Shown here: in pieces, positions 15,677 through 28,937 of the stretch | Position numbering within the stretch: position 1 is the first letter of the stretch | Layout of the letters: every line of letters begins with the position of its first letter | Assembly (NCBI GenBank): GCA_001717545.1 | Contig: CP017039.1 | Coordinates: 2,852,001 to 2,916,000 of the forward strand | Direction: 5' to 3' | DNA length: 64,000 nt | From: Anaerolineaceae bacterium oral taxon 439 | Lineage (GTDB): Bacteria > Chloroflexota > Anaerolineae > Anaerolineales > Anaerolineaceae | Made by a program: the position numbers and the translations under genes | The notes under the pieces: generated by a model | The model's input: the letters and a program-made list of their open reading frames with translations, nothing else | What the model was told of the DNA's origin: nothing | The model's database searches: none

Positions 15677-16422
15677 TGCCGCGCCGGTTCCACCCTGCCG
15701 TCGCGGAACGCGTCGCAGAGGTCCTTCAAGATACACAAGCCGCAGGCCGGCTTTCGCGCGCCGCAGGTCTCCCGGCCATGATAAATCAGGTTGACATGCG
15801 CCGCGCGATAGACGCCCGGATCAAATAAACTCGCTAAATGATCATGGGCCGCCTCAACGCTCATCTTTTCCGGACGCAGCCCCAGCCTGCCGCTGACACG
15901 GTAGATATGCGTGTCGACCGGAAACGCCGGCATTCCGAAACTGAAAGCCATCACGATCGACGCCGTCTTAAGCCCGACGCCGTTAAACCGCGTCAGCCAG
16001 CTCCGAGCCTCGATCGGCTTCATCTCGCGAAGAAACGACAGGTCCAACGTCCCACGCTCCGCGGTAATCGCCTTCAGGATCGCCTGGATCCGGGGACCTT
16101 TCTGATTCGCGAGACCCGCCGGCCGGATGCACTCTATGACGGCTCCCGCGTCCGCGTCGCGAACCGCTTCAAACGAGGGGAACCGAGCGGTCAGGTTCGC
16201 GAACGCGATATCGCGGTTCCGGTCGTTGGTATTCTGCGACAGCACGGTATTCACAAGCTCGTCCAAAGGAGGATGAATCGGGACGTCCGGATCGCCATAC
16301 CTCGCGTAAAGCCGGTCGTAAATCTCCCCGGCTTTCGCGACCAGTCCCTGATCAGCGTTCGGCTCGACAATACGATCCGCTTCCAATTCCGTCTTAATCT
16401 GACATGGGCTCACGTTAGTCAT
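15667..16422 (-). CDS. nth: Endonuclease III-like DNA glycosylase/AP lyase
   Basis: 251-residue base-excision repair enzyme. The helix-hairpin-helix region reads FNGVGLKTASIVMAF, with the catalytic lysine in GLKTA. The catalytic aspartate follows in FPVDTHIYRVSGRLG. The C terminus has the 4Fe-4S ligands in CGARKPACGLCILKDLC (C-x6-C-x2-C-x5-C). LVNTVLSQNTNDRN near the N terminus matches the conserved substrate-pocket motif (LSxxTxD). I place the start at the ATG at 16422: a TATAAT at 16433-16438 lies 10 bases upstream, within the longer alternative frame beginning at 16449. Transcription would then start almost at the ATG. Confidence 0.9.
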   Translation of the reverse strand: MTNVSPCQIKTELEADRIVEPNADQGLVAKAGEIYDRLYARYGDPDVPIHPPLDELVNTVLSQNTNDRNRDIAFANLTARFPSFEAVRDADAGAVIECIRPAGLANQKGPRIQAILKAITAERGTLDLSFLREMKPIEARSWLTRFNGVGLKTASIVMAFSFGMPAFPVDTHIYRVSGRLGLRPEKMSVEAAHDHLASLFDPGVYRAAHVNLIYHGRETCGARKPACGLCILKDLCDAFRDGRVEPARQWG

Positions 16423-16551
16423 CGCTCTCTGAATTATACCTGTTCCCATGCGAAAAAAGCGGCGCGCGCCGAAGATCGCTGAAAATCTTTCTTCTCGGAG
16501 AATTAATAAAGTAAATGCACCCTGAGGCGGCAGAGCTGAGAGCCTTCGGAT

Positions 16552-17364
16552 TTATTCCTGCTCCTCAAAGCAATCGTACGGCGCTGTCTTATCGAAGGGA
16601 TTCGCTTTTGAAATGACGGGGATAGTATTCACATGGGCAAAAGCTCCCTTCACGTCTTCTGTCCATCCGTTATGAGAGGTGAAAACGGCCTTCAGGTCAT
16701 AACCAGCCATACGCTCCCCCAGATGCGCCAGAGACTTTTTGTTCAGATCACTGTCCTGATTAAAAATATCGAAGAAGCAGTAACCGCCGGTTTCGTTAAT
16801 AGCAAGCGAATCCCCAGTAAACAGAAGCCTGTCATTTATAAGATAAGCGGTATGCCCGAGAGTATGCCCCGGAACCAGCAGCGACGTGATCTTCAGATCA
16901 CCAAGCGTCACCGTTTCTCCGTCCTCAAGGAGCCGATATTCTTTTGAAATCCGCACAGGGTTTTTCAGTCCGATCGGCCCAATTTTCTTGCGATGCCATG
17001 TGTTTGTCAGATAATTTTCCTCCAGCTTTCCCAGATATATTCTGGCGTTTTTGAACGGATCCACGCACCGCGCATCAAGACCGCCGGCATGGTCGGGATC
17101 CGAATGCGTCAGAAACAGATCCGTCACATCCGCAGGATCGACGCCGATCCTGCGGCATTTCTCCCCCAGCCGCGGGTAGTTTTTATATCCCGCGTCGATG
17201 GCGACAAGATGCCGATCTCCCTGAATAAAGAAGATGTTGACGTCATATTCGCGGACACAACGGACCCCAAAGCCAAGCTCCCCTGTGGCCGCAGGGTGCA
17301 GCGCGCCTTTTCCGCGGTACATTTTCGGCACGACATTCATCGCGAAATAATCTATAATACTCAT
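16552..17364 (-). CDS. MBL-fold metallo-hydrolase
   Basis: 270-residue metallo-beta-lactamase fold protein. The metal-binding motif FLTHSDPDHAGGLD (HxDPDH, near residue 85) is followed by LLVPGHTLGHTAY (His, near 162), LLFTGDSLAI (Asp, near 181) and FTSHNGWTED (His, near 232). These provide the ligands of a two-metal site. The N-terminal part NIFFIQGDRHLVAIDAGY is typical of class B-like hydrolases and lactonase-like members. An AGAAGGAGG ribosome binding site precedes the ATG at 17364. The gene is somewhat less GC-rich than its neighbours. It stands alone between nth and the rRNA operon. The substrate cannot be deduced. Confidence 0.85.
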   Translation of the reverse strand: MSIIDYFAMNVVPKMYRGKGALHPAATGELGFGVRCVREYDVNIFFIQGDRHLVAIDAGYKNYPRLGEKCRRIGVDPADVTDLFLTHSDPDHAGGLDARCVDPFKNARIYLGKLEENYLTNTWHRKKIGPIGLKNPVRISKEYRLLEDGETVTLGDLKITSLLVPGHTLGHTAYLINDRLLFTGDSLAINETGGYCFFDIFNQDSDLNKKSLAHLGERMAGYDLKAVFTSHNGWTEDVKGAFAHVNTIPVISKANPFDKTAPYDCFEEQE

Positions 17365-17670
17365 ATTTGCCTCCTTCTACCTTACTGAAAGTAAAAAACC
17401 TGCCGCATATTTTAACAACGTATATGGAAGTAATATCGGACATCTTTTCATAATATTAATTTTCTGATTTTATCGCCGACCTTCCATTTCTCGCAAGATC
17501 TTTTGTCGACCTTTTCACAGAGAATCCAACGCTTAGTTAGTGAATCCTAACAATCTTATATACCATAGCTTCTGCATATTTGCAAGAATAATCATTATCT
17601 GAATTGTGGTTAGTTTGGTTATGCGGACAAGCAAATTGGCAAATTAACTGCTTCGCACCTGGGACGCCGT
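17365..17670. other. Intergenic spacer between MBL gene and rRNA operon
   Basis: About 300 bases of AT-rich sequence without a supportable gene. The left end must contain the promoter of the MBL gene. A TAAAAT lies near 17415 on the minus strand, but no convincing -35 accompanies it. I see no further repeat or RNA structure. Confidence 0.5.
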
Positions 17671-17688
17671 TAAAACAAAAAAGAAGAC
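17671..17688 (-). terminator. Terminator of the rRNA operon
   Basis: Directly after the 5S 3' end the minus strand reads GTCTTCTTTTTTGTTTT. The GTCTTC can pair with GAAGAT just upstream of the 5S (17805-17810), extending the 5S terminal stem before the T-run. This gives both a processing stem and an intrinsic stop. Confidence 0.6.
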
Positions 17689-17804
17689 GTTGGCGATTTC
17701 CTACTCTCCCAGGAGGTCGCCCTCCAAGTACCATCGGCGTTGACGCGCTTGACTTCCGGGTTCGGGATGTGTCCGGGTATTCCCACGTCGCTTTCGTCAC
17801 CAAC
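17689..17804 (-). rRNA. rrf: 5S ribosomal RNA
   Basis: About 116 bases on the minus strand begin GTTGGTGACGAAAGCGACG. The conserved ACCCGGACACATCCCGAACCC loop and GATGGTACTTGG helix follow, and the end CGCCAAC pairs with the start. It follows the 23S gene by about 70 bases. Ends are set by the terminal stem and may be off by a few bases. Confidence 0.93.
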
Positions 17805-17875
17805 ATCTTCTCAATCGTTTACAGTATGTAGCTCTTCCTTACAGAAGCCCCGAAAAGACCCCTGTTCCTTCCATC

Positions 17876-20790
<2,915 letters not shown>

Positions 20791-20930
20791 TGATGCAAGG
20801 AGCAGGGCTCTTTTCCCTTCCCCTTACTTTCTTCGTTCTCGGTTTTTTTACCTTGACTTTTTTTCTTGGTTACTTTTGTTAAATCTTTCAGATTTCTCTT
20901 CTGTTTGATTTAGCCTACATACTGTATTCG

Positions 20931-20943
20931 ATTGTCAATGTGC
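20931..20943 (-). promoter_or_regulatory. boxA-like element in the 23S leader
   Basis: On the minus strand GCACATTGACAAT lies about 140 bases before the 23S 5' end. It matches 12 of 13 bases of the element in the 16S leader (22885-22899). Its position resembles boxA antitermination sites of other bacterial rRNA operons. Confidence 0.4.
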
Positions 20944-21016
20944 CCGTCTTCCTCTTTGAAAGACTTTTACTAATCGAATCCACAGATTCGCTCAGTAAAA
21001 CTCCCTCAAATCCCTG

Positions 21017-21089
21017 TGGAGATGGGGGGACTCGAACCCCCCGCTTCTGCCTTGCAAAGGCAGCGCTCTCCCGGCTGAGCTACATCCCC
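21017..21089 (-). tRNA. tRNA-Ala (TGC)
   Basis: A 73-base cloverleaf in the 16S-23S spacer. The acceptor GGGGATG pairs with CATCTCC with one G-T pair. The anticodon stem CTGCC/GGCAG encloses TTTGCAA (anticodon TGC). The T-arm contains GGGTTCGAGTCCC. The CCA end is not encoded. Confidence 0.96.
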
Positions 21090-21102
21090 CTCCTCGTCCT
21101 TG

Positions 21103-21176
21103 TGGGCCATTCAGGACTCGAACCTGAGACCTCGCCCTTATCAGAGGCGCGCTCTAACCAGCTGAGCTAATAGCCC
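21103..21176 (-). tRNA. tRNA-Ile (GAT)
   Basis: A 74-base cloverleaf in the 16S-23S spacer, 13 bases upstream of tRNA-Ala. The acceptor GGGCTAT pairs with ATGGCCC. The anticodon loop CTGATAA has anticodon GAT, and the T-arm is CAGGTTCGAGTCCTG. The CCA end is not encoded. Confidence 0.96.
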
Positions 21177-21303
21177 TCCTTTGACAATTCAGAACCAGCA
21201 GAAATACCCCACCAGTCCCCCGTTCGAGACCTGATTCTGCTCCCGCTTCCTCAGGGTTTCTTTCGATCGTCTTCAGCCCTTGGACCTCCGACTCTCTCCA
21301 TTT

Positions 21304-22800
<1,497 letters not shown>

Positions 22801-22884
22801 GATCTTCTTACGGCCTCTCGGCCGCCTTTTCCTTCTCTGCTCTCTCGGAATTTATCTGGTTTCTTCTGTATTTCTGCTGCTTCT

Positions 22885-22899
22885 CAATTGTCAAAGTGC
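22885..22899 (-). promoter_or_regulatory. boxA-like element in the 16S leader
   Basis: Minus-strand GCACTTTGACAATTG lies between the tandem promoters and the 16S 5' end. It is nearly identical to the element before 23S, which suggests a shared antitermination or processing role. The TTGACA inside it has no matching -10 at the right distance. Confidence 0.4.
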
Positions 22900-22940
22900 T
22901 TCCTTACTTCGCCCTTCCTTCCGTCCGAGCGCAAGTAAGT

Positions 22941-22968
22941 ATTATACGGGCTTTTCTTTTCCTGTCAA
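22941..22968 (-). promoter_or_regulatory. rRNA operon promoter, proximal
   Basis: On the minus strand TTGACA (22963-22968) and TATAAT (22941-22946) are perfect consensus boxes with a 16-base spacer. They lie about 140 bases before the 16S 5' end. Confidence 0.88.
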
Positions 22969-23068
22969 GCCCCATCGCTTTTTTCGTGACTTCACCAGCT
23001 CCGCCGCCTGACTGCCCGTATTCCTTTTTTCAATGTCCGCGCTCTTTCCCTCTGCGCAACAGTCCCCT

Positions 23069-23096
23069 ATTATACGCTCTACCTTCTCCCTGTCAA
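23069..23096 (-). promoter_or_regulatory. rRNA operon promoter, distal
   Basis: A second perfect TTGACA (23091-23096) and TATAAT (23069-23074) pair with a 16-base spacer lies 128 bases upstream of the first. Tandem promoters of this kind are usual for strongly growth-regulated rRNA operons. Confidence 0.88.
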
Positions 23097-23146
23097 CCTG
23101 CTCCCTCTTTTTCCGTGACGCTTGTGCCTGCTGATTTCCTCGTTCC

Positions 23147-24403
23147 TCATAGTTCAAGACTGTTCTCATTCAGCAGAAAATCATACACACTCATCGTCAC
23201 GATTCCCCGCTCGTCGCGCTGCGGACGGATAACGTCTTTCACGATGACGATTTTCTTAAAATCGTCATTCGCGCTGATCAGCGGCATTTTCTCCTGCAAA
23301 ACCTTTTCTCTGTCTGGAAGGCTGTACGCGGATTGCAGGTAATAACGTTTACTCCCAAGGTTCGCAAGAAAGTCGATTTCAAGCTGCCTCCGATCAGTTT
23401 TTCCGTCGTCGCCGCGGAAGCTCCTCTGCACGACCCCAACGTCGACCTGATAACCGCGGATTCGCAGCTCATTATAAATAACGTTCTCCATCAGATGCGT
23501 CTCTTCAGTCTGACGAAATCCAAGACGCGCGTTCCGAAGCCCGATATCCTCAAAATAATATTTCAGCGGCGTGCCAATATAGCGGCGTCCCTTAACGTCG
23601 TAACGATGCGCCTCCTCCACAATATACGCGTCTCTCAGATAAGAGAGGTATTTATGAATCGTATTAATACTGATATCTGAATGAAGGACGCTCTTGAACG
23701 TCGCCTGAATCTTCGACGGATTCGTCAGCGACCCCACCCCGGACGCCAGAACGTTGATCAGGTCGTTCATTTCATGAATCTTTTCGATATGATACCTGTC
23801 AAGAATATCTCTTAAATAGGTCTCTTCGAATAAACTTGTCAGGTAACCGATCTTCTGCGCCTCGGTTCGCATGCCCGATACCATCGGCAGCCCGCCATAT
23901 AAGACGTAATCAGCCCAGCCATGATAGACGTCGCCCGTATAAACGCTCATGAACTCGCGAAAACTGAGCGGAAAAAGATGGACCTCGTCTCCGCGACCGC
24001 GGAATTCCGTTATAACGTCCTTTGATAAAAATCTGGAATTACTTCCCGTTACGTACACGTCGACAGTCGGAATATGCAGCAATGAATTCAACACATCCTC
24101 AAATTCGGGCAGCAGCTGAACTTCATCCAGAAAAATATAAGTCCATTGGCCATCGTTGAGAAGAAGCGAACGAATATGAGCCAGAATCGCGTCAGGGTCC
24201 CGAAGAGGGGCGTTCTCCCGAAGATCCAGCGCAACCTGAAGAATATGCGACGGATCAACGCCAATCCCGAAAAGATAATCTCTGAAAATTTTTAATATCA
24301 GATAAGACTTTCCGCAGCGGCGAATTCCGGTAACCACCTTGATCATGCCATTATGCATCCGGTCAATCAGTCTTTGCAAATACAGGTCGCGTTTAATCTC
24401 CAT
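23147..24403 (-). CDS. AAA ATPase of the AAA_14/DUF4143 family
   Basis: 418-residue protein. The N-terminal P-loop reads GIRRCGKSYLIL near residue 28 (Walker A). Walker B is YIFLDEVQLL near residue 103, with DEVQ. VTGSNSRFL and FPLSFREFMSVY near residues 138-170 are characteristic of this ATPase family, in which the second half (DUF4143) includes RRYIGTPLKYYFEDIGLRNA and a PD-(D/E)XK-like stretch ending IDFLANLGSKRYYLQ. Such genes are common, often mobile, and their function is unknown; a toxin-antitoxin or restriction-like role has been suggested for relatives. I chose the ATG at 24403 (MEIKRDLYLQRL), the usual family start, over one 45 bases upstream. It lies between the rRNA promoters and a divergent membrane protein gene. 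Confidence 0.82.
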   Translation of the reverse strand: MEIKRDLYLQRLIDRMHNGMIKVVTGIRRCGKSYLILKIFRDYLFGIGVDPSHILQVALDLRENAPLRDPDAILAHIRSLLLNDGQWTYIFLDEVQLLPEFEDVLNSLLHIPTVDVYVTGSNSRFLSKDVITEFRGRGDEVHLFPLSFREFMSVYTGDVYHGWADYVLYGGLPMVSGMRTEAQKIGYLTSLFEETYLRDILDRYHIEKIHEMNDLINVLASGVGSLTNPSKIQATFKSVLHSDISINTIHKYLSYLRDAYIVEEAHRYDVKGRRYIGTPLKYYFEDIGLRNARLGFRQTEETHLMENVIYNELRIRGYQVDVGVVQRSFRGDDGKTDRRQLEIDFLANLGSKRYYLQSAYSLPDREKVLQEKMPLISANDDFKKIVIVKDVIRPQRDERGIVTMSVYDFLLNENSLEL

Positions 24404-24557
24404 CCTTCTCATCCTCTCAATGAAAAATCGCTGTAAAACTACGCCCATTTTTCATTATACAGCAAGCCGGGAAAAAGTAAGGAACGAACGCCCGTCCCGC
24501 CGCATACTTTCAGGCTATACTTATCCAGAAATTACGTCTACTATCAACGGAGCGCCC

Positions 24558-26159
24558 ATGAACCGACAACAAATTCGCCCGCAGCTCGAAACCCTGACCC
24601 GTTCCCTGCCGGTCCTGATCCTCGCCGCCGCCTGTATTCTGACGATCCATGAAATTCAACCGCTCCTGGCCCGGATTTCCGCCGGCTTCGGCCTGCCGCC
24701 GCGGGCCGCGGAAATCCTGTACGCCGCCGTCTTCCTGATTTCCGTGATTTTTCCGGCTGCGCTGAAACGGGAGTTCCCGGCGTTAAACCGGGCGGCCGTT
24801 CTCGCGGCGGCCGGCGTCATCCTCCTGATCCTTTTCGATATTTCCGCGAAAACGGTCCTGCGCCGCGACGATTACTGGGAAATCTATGAAGCGCGTCACC
24901 GCGGCTTTTTCGACTACCTGCTGTTCATCTTCCTGACGAATTCAGGGCGGTATTCGGCCTTCCTGATCAAGTCGCTGTACGCTGTCCTTCCGCCGCTCCT
25001 CTGGATCCGGATCACGATTTTCCTTTGCGGACTGCTGCTGTTGGGCTGCTGTTTCCGAATCGCGAAACGCCTCGCGGCGGGGCGGACGAACGCTTTTTTC
25101 CTTTCGATCGTCCTTCTTTCAGGTATATACCTGATCCAGACGAAAATCTGGGAATCGTTTTTCTGGGGCGGCGGCGGGCAGATTTACGCCTGGGGGATTG
25201 CCTGCGCCTTGGCGGCATGGATTTTTCTCGGCGACGCGCTGGAAAAACCGACCCGGACAAACCTGACGGCAGCGCTCCTCCTCGCTTTTCTCTCCTCAGG
25301 ATTCGCCCAGCTCATCAACCTGGCGATGCTGATGCTTTCCGGAGCTTTGGCGCTGCGCATCCGGATCGATAAAAAGGCTTACACGCCCCGGCAGGGAAAA
25401 ACAGCGCTCGCTTTTTTCTGCGTCCTGATCCTTTCTACGGCGATCGCCTTCGCCATGCCTGGAAATTACGTTAACGCCTCCCAATTCTTCGACGACGGCC
25501 AGACCAGCGCCGTCTTCGAATCCGCCGCAGAGACGATCGGGAATGCGATTCTTGCTTCGTTTACCGGACTCATCCCGCATCTCCGGTCGCAGCGCCGGAT
25601 CCTGCTCCTGCTCGCCGCGATCTGCTTCCTGACGGGAATTCGAATCTCCGAGGAGGCGGACGCTCCAAAACCGAACCTTGGGAAATCCGCTGCGATCGCT
25701 TTGGCGTTATGGATTTCCGCTTTTTTCTGCCTGATCATCAACGGAGTTCTCGGTTATTATTCATCGCGCGTTTTCTCCGTTCCGCTGACAATGATCTGGA
25801 TCGGGACGGCATATTTTTCGTTGACCGCCGGCGCGATGTTCGCGGTGCGCCTGGTCTCCCATACGAACGCCCGCGGGACAATCCTGACCGGGCTCCTGAT
25901 CGTCGGCTGCCTCTGGCTCAGCTTTTACGTTTCGATCCGGCCGGAGATGAATCGAATTTACCGGACCTGGACCGAACGCGACCGAAGGCTGACCGAAATC
26001 GCCGCGACTGGGGAATTCGACGAAAAAGAAGATTTTATGACCTGCGCGGTTGAGATCAACGGAGCCGGCGTTCCGGATATTCCGTACGGATCGTACGGCT
26101 GGATTATCGGCCGCTACTACGGTCTCCCGCCGCTGACCGCCGAGACGAATTGCCCGTAA
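24558..26159 (+). CDS. Polytopic membrane protein, DUF6056-like
   Basis: 533-residue membrane protein with about twelve hydrophobic helices. After the second or third helix a conserved-looking loop DDYWEIYEARHRGFF occurs near residue 108, an acidic motif in the position expected for GT-C type glycosyltransferases or DUF6056 proteins. WESFFWGGGGQIYAWG near residue 200 is another distinctive loop. The C-terminal 70 residues are soluble. I chose the ATG at 24558 with ACGGAG upstream. An in-frame start 219 bases earlier would overlap the divergent ATPase gene and add polar, non-membrane sequence. It is a single-gene unit; a role in surface glycan assembly is inferred from topology only. Confidence 0.65.
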   Translation: MNRQQIRPQLETLTRSLPVLILAAACILTIHEIQPLLARISAGFGLPPRAAEILYAAVFLISVIFPAALKREFPALNRAAVLAAAGVILLILFDISAKTVLRRDDYWEIYEARHRGFFDYLLFIFLTNSGRYSAFLIKSLYAVLPPLLWIRITIFLCGLLLLGCCFRIAKRLAAGRTNAFFLSIVLLSGIYLIQTKIWESFFWGGGGQIYAWGIACALAAWIFLGDALEKPTRTNLTAALLLAFLSSGFAQLINLAMLMLSGALALRIRIDKKAYTPRQGKTALAFFCVLILSTAIAFAMPGNYVNASQFFDDGQTSAVFESAAETIGNAILASFTGLIPHLRSQRRILLLLAAICFLTGIRISEEADAPKPNLGKSAAIALALWISAFFCLIINGVLGYYSSRVFSVPLTMIWIGTAYFSLTAGAMFAVRLVSHTNARGTILTGLLIVGCLWLSFYVSIRPEMNRIYRTWTERDRRLTEIAATGEFDEKEDFMTCAVEINGAGVPDIPYGSYGWIIGRYYGLPPLTAETNCP

Positions 26160-26207
26160 CCGATCCGACCGACGCAGGGCCAATCCAAACGAATACCGCG
26201 CGTTTCA

Positions 26208-27404
26208 TCAAAATCTCGATGTCTCAAAATCAAATGTTTTGACGTCCCCGTTATGGCTGAAATCAAACCGCGCCGCTCCCCCCGCGCCCCGATTCTGCCA
26301 GGAACAACTCGAATCGTGCCAACTTGCCCAGCCAAATTGCCTTGACGAATTCATCCCATAATTTACCCATCCGCCAAAAGAACTGTTCCAAACAATAGTT
26401 TCGCGACAATACTCGCGAAGTCCTAAGAAATTTCCGCCGATCCGATCGACGTTTTGATTTGTATAACTCCGGGCGGCAGCGTTCAACATATATTGATAAA
26501 TGCTTACATCGATAAACGTACTATAGCCTACACCGCCAACTGAACCTGTCGGACCTGTCGCAATAAACGTTTGCCTTGAAGAAGTCGGCGTTGAATCTGA
26601 ACGATTCCCGGTTTCTAAATTAAGAATCCCGCCGCCGTTTTTCTCGAATTCACGATTCTTCGTTCGCTCTAAATCCTTCTCGACCGATTCCGGAAGACGA
26701 TCCACTCTCCGTTCGATAACTTCTGAAACGCTGCTTGAAAAATCAACCGTTCGATCTTCCATCATCCAATAATGCTCAGAGCCCAGAAAATCGCCTGTCT
26801 CTGAGTCGTACCATCGTCGATCGTAGGGGCCAAGAACGTCCCATCCATTTTGATCGTCAACCATAACCTTAAACTGAGACCCAAGATGGCATACGTTCTC
26901 AATCAGAATTGATTTCTTTCCAATATGCTCGACGTTTTCAACCCTTATTTCAACCTCCTGGCAAAATGGCTCACCCAATTCAGATAATAATCCAATGAAA
27001 TAAAAATCCGCGACATGTTCCCACGGCTTCATAGGAGAACCTTCCCGCTGGTCCTTATACGAATACTCAAAGTCGCTGTTGCCAACAGAAATTAATTTTC
27101 TGCCTTCTTTTTCAGTCCGATAATACCAGATTTCGGTATCCGCAAGTCCTTCCGCATTGATATGCACCCATCTTTCTGAATAATGATCATACGGCAGTTG
27201 GTAACCCTCATTCTTCTCCGCGACGCGCGATCGAACCTGAAAAAAAATCCATCCTTCTTCGCCAATCGGAATCTTTCTCGCCTTTTCGTTCAACTCTTTG
27301 ACGAGCTTCACTGCATCCTCGATCGTGACGCTTTCCGCCAGCGCCGATCCGACCGAAGCCATAACGGCCATCAGAACCAATACGAATATTATTGCGCGTT
27401 TCAT
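26208..27404 (-). CDS. Secreted protein of unknown family, paralogue A
   Basis: 398-residue protein with a clear signal peptide (MKRAIIFVLVLMAVM, cleavage after GSALA) followed by SVTIEDA. The mature part is rich in aromatic and charged residues and has no motif I recognise. Segments shared with the adjacent paralogue B include a Trp/Tyr-Asp-x-Glu-Thr-Gly stretch (RRWYDSETGDFLG), a later LPESVEKDLERTKNREFE, and near the C terminus IGGNFLGLREYC. The start at 27404 has GGAGGAAAAG upstream. The gene is visibly less GC-rich than the flanking glycosyltransferase genes. The signal peptide and upstream DNA are nearly identical to those of paralogue B while the mature parts are strongly diverged. No function can be assigned. 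Confidence 0.7.
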   Translation of the reverse strand: MKRAIIFVLVLMAVMASVGSALAESVTIEDAVKLVKELNEKARKIPIGEEGWIFFQVRSRVAEKNEGYQLPYDHYSERWVHINAEGLADTEIWYYRTEKEGRKLISVGNSDFEYSYKDQREGSPMKPWEHVADFYFIGLLSELGEPFCQEVEIRVENVEHIGKKSILIENVCHLGSQFKVMVDDQNGWDVLGPYDRRWYDSETGDFLGSEHYWMMEDRTVDFSSSVSEVIERRVDRLPESVEKDLERTKNREFEKNGGGILNLETGNRSDSTPTSSRQTFIATGPTGSVGGVGYSTFIDVSIYQYMLNAAARSYTNQNVDRIGGNFLGLREYCRETIVWNSSFGGWVNYGMNSSRQFGWASWHDSSCSWQNRGAGGAARFDFSHNGDVKTFDFETSRF

Positions 27405-27545
27405 CTTTTCCTCCGTTTCCAGGCAAATCAAACGCAGCCAAACGTCATATCCATACGAGAATTATAACTTATCCTGATAAAAATGAACATGAAAAATCCC
27501 AGCCTGCGCGGGGACCAATCGGCTTATTTTCCGGCCAGCCTACGC
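27313..27545 (-). repeat. 233-bp direct repeat, copy 1
   Basis: This copy spans the signal-peptide codons of paralogue A, its whole upstream region, and a fragment that reads RRLAGK-stop, matching the 3' end of the GT2 gene at 28916. It aligns to 28705-28937 without gaps, with 10 differences in 233 bases by hand. Copy 1 lies downstream of paralogue B, so it records a tandem duplication of a unit that began inside the GT2 3' end. Confidence 0.9.
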
Positions 27546-27587
27546 GATCAATTACATAGACATAACCGAAACCCGTTCATACAATCA

Positions 27588-28796
27588 TTATCGCCAGAAT
27601 ACCGGCGATTCCCCAATAATGTCCTCTTCATGATTATAAAAATTAAATACAAATTTACCGCCGATGCCGGATCCAATCGGAAGATTATCCGAGCAGTTAG
27701 GCGACCAATCGATAATAGCGGTTGACGCTGAGGCAGAACTTCCCGGTGAACTGGTCCATCCCGGATAAGGGGTATTACCATGCATGATACCGTTGCAATA
27801 TTCCCTCAGACCAAAATAATATCCGCCTATGGAATTGATTGACTGCGAAGCGACGCTTTTCGCCACGCCGCTGTAACTCTTGGTCCGATTATTCAGCCTG
27901 GCCTCCGCCCAAAAGCGAACGCCATTATACGTTCCCGCCGGACTGAGAAATGTCTGAAACGCCCCTTCCTTTGCGCCGGACGGCTCGATAGATTCGGACG
28001 AATCGATAGAGATAGATTCCGCTCCCCGATACGTCGTCCAGCCTTCAAAATCTTCGCTTCTGACCATTTCGAAATCCTTCAGAACCTTTTCCGGAACCTC
28101 TTTGACGCGCATAAAATAACCATGCGCAGTAGAACCGCCGGGAATCAACGTCCGGTCCGTCTTCATTCTCGCCGAGTCGCATTTGACCATCGCTCCCGTT
28201 TCCGGATCAAACCAGGTCCGAAAATAATCGCCTAAAATCTCTAAACCATTTCGTTCTTTATAGCTTTCCCGATCCTCCGGCGACCAGTAAAACAGCATCT
28301 CGATAAAAATGACTTTCTTTCCCTCAAGCTCCGCGTTCTCGATCCGAATTTCATGTCCGTATCGATTCTCGATTTCATAATCAAGCCTGTCTTTATAAAC
28401 CGAATCGAACTTTAACGGAAACCAATCCGATTCCCTGACAACCAGCTTTTCCGCGATCGAAAAGAAAATCTTCCCGACCGCGACCTCAGATAGAACTTCT
28501 CCGTCTTCAAACGTATCCCGGTAGTTAACCCGCTGATCGACGAACCCCTCGGAATTGATATGGTACCATTGCTTGCTTACATAGTACGTCGGCGTAAGCG
28601 CCTTCGCATCTTCCGGACGCGAAAACTCCTGCGACACGAAGACCCACCCATCAGGCACAAAAAATTCCGACGCCTTCGCCCATAACGCCTCAAAAACCTG
28701 ATACGCATCCTCGATCGTGACGCTTTCCGCCAGCGCCGATCCGACCGAAGCCATAACGACCACCAGAACCAATACGAATATTATTGCGCGTTTCAT
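27588..28796 (-). CDS. Secreted protein of unknown family, paralogue B
   Basis: 402-residue exported protein with signal peptide MKRAIIFVLVLVVVM and cleavage region GSALA-ES, almost identical to paralogue A. The mature domain starts SVTIEDA and keeps scattered identities with A, such as RTWFDPETGAM, VPEKVLKDFEMVRSEDFE and INSIGGYYFGLREYC. Most residues differ. A Cys in LREYC and a late Cys (SPNCSD) are shared in type with A and could form an extracytoplasmic disulfide. The start at 28796 has GGAGGAAAAG. It lies 119 bases downstream of a GT2 gene. I do not recognise the family; a surface-exposed or adhesive role is only a guess. Confidence 0.7.
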   Translation of the reverse strand: MKRAIIFVLVLVVVMASVGSALAESVTIEDAYQVFEALWAKASEFFVPDGWVFVSQEFSRPEDAKALTPTYYVSKQWYHINSEGFVDQRVNYRDTFEDGEVLSEVAVGKIFFSIAEKLVVRESDWFPLKFDSVYKDRLDYEIENRYGHEIRIENAELEGKKVIFIEMLFYWSPEDRESYKERNGLEILGDYFRTWFDPETGAMVKCDSARMKTDRTLIPGGSTAHGYFMRVKEVPEKVLKDFEMVRSEDFEGWTTYRGAESISIDSSESIEPSGAKEGAFQTFLSPAGTYNGVRFWAEARLNNRTKSYSGVAKSVASQSINSIGGYYFGLREYCNGIMHGNTPYPGWTSSPGSSASASTAIIDWSPNCSDNLPIGSGIGGKFVFNFYNHEEDIIGESPVFWR

Positions 28797-28937
28797 CTTT
28801 TCCTCCGTTTCCAGGCAAATCAAACGCAATTAAACGTCATATCCATACGAGAATTATAACTTATCCTGATAAAAATGAATATGAAAAATCCCAGCCTGCG
28901 CGGGGACCAATCGGTTTATTTTCCAGCCAACCTTCGC
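28705..28937 (-). repeat. 233-bp direct repeat, copy 2
   Basis: Matches 27313-27545 at 223 of 233 positions by hand alignment. It covers the last codons of the GT2 gene (stop at 28916), the intergenic region, and the first 30 codons of paralogue B. This is the parental junction, since the GT2 gene is complete here. Confidence 0.9.

Noticed and set aside
16450-16551. Terminator between the MBL gene and nth
   Set aside because: Short inverted matches exist but no stable stem with T-run on the minus strand.
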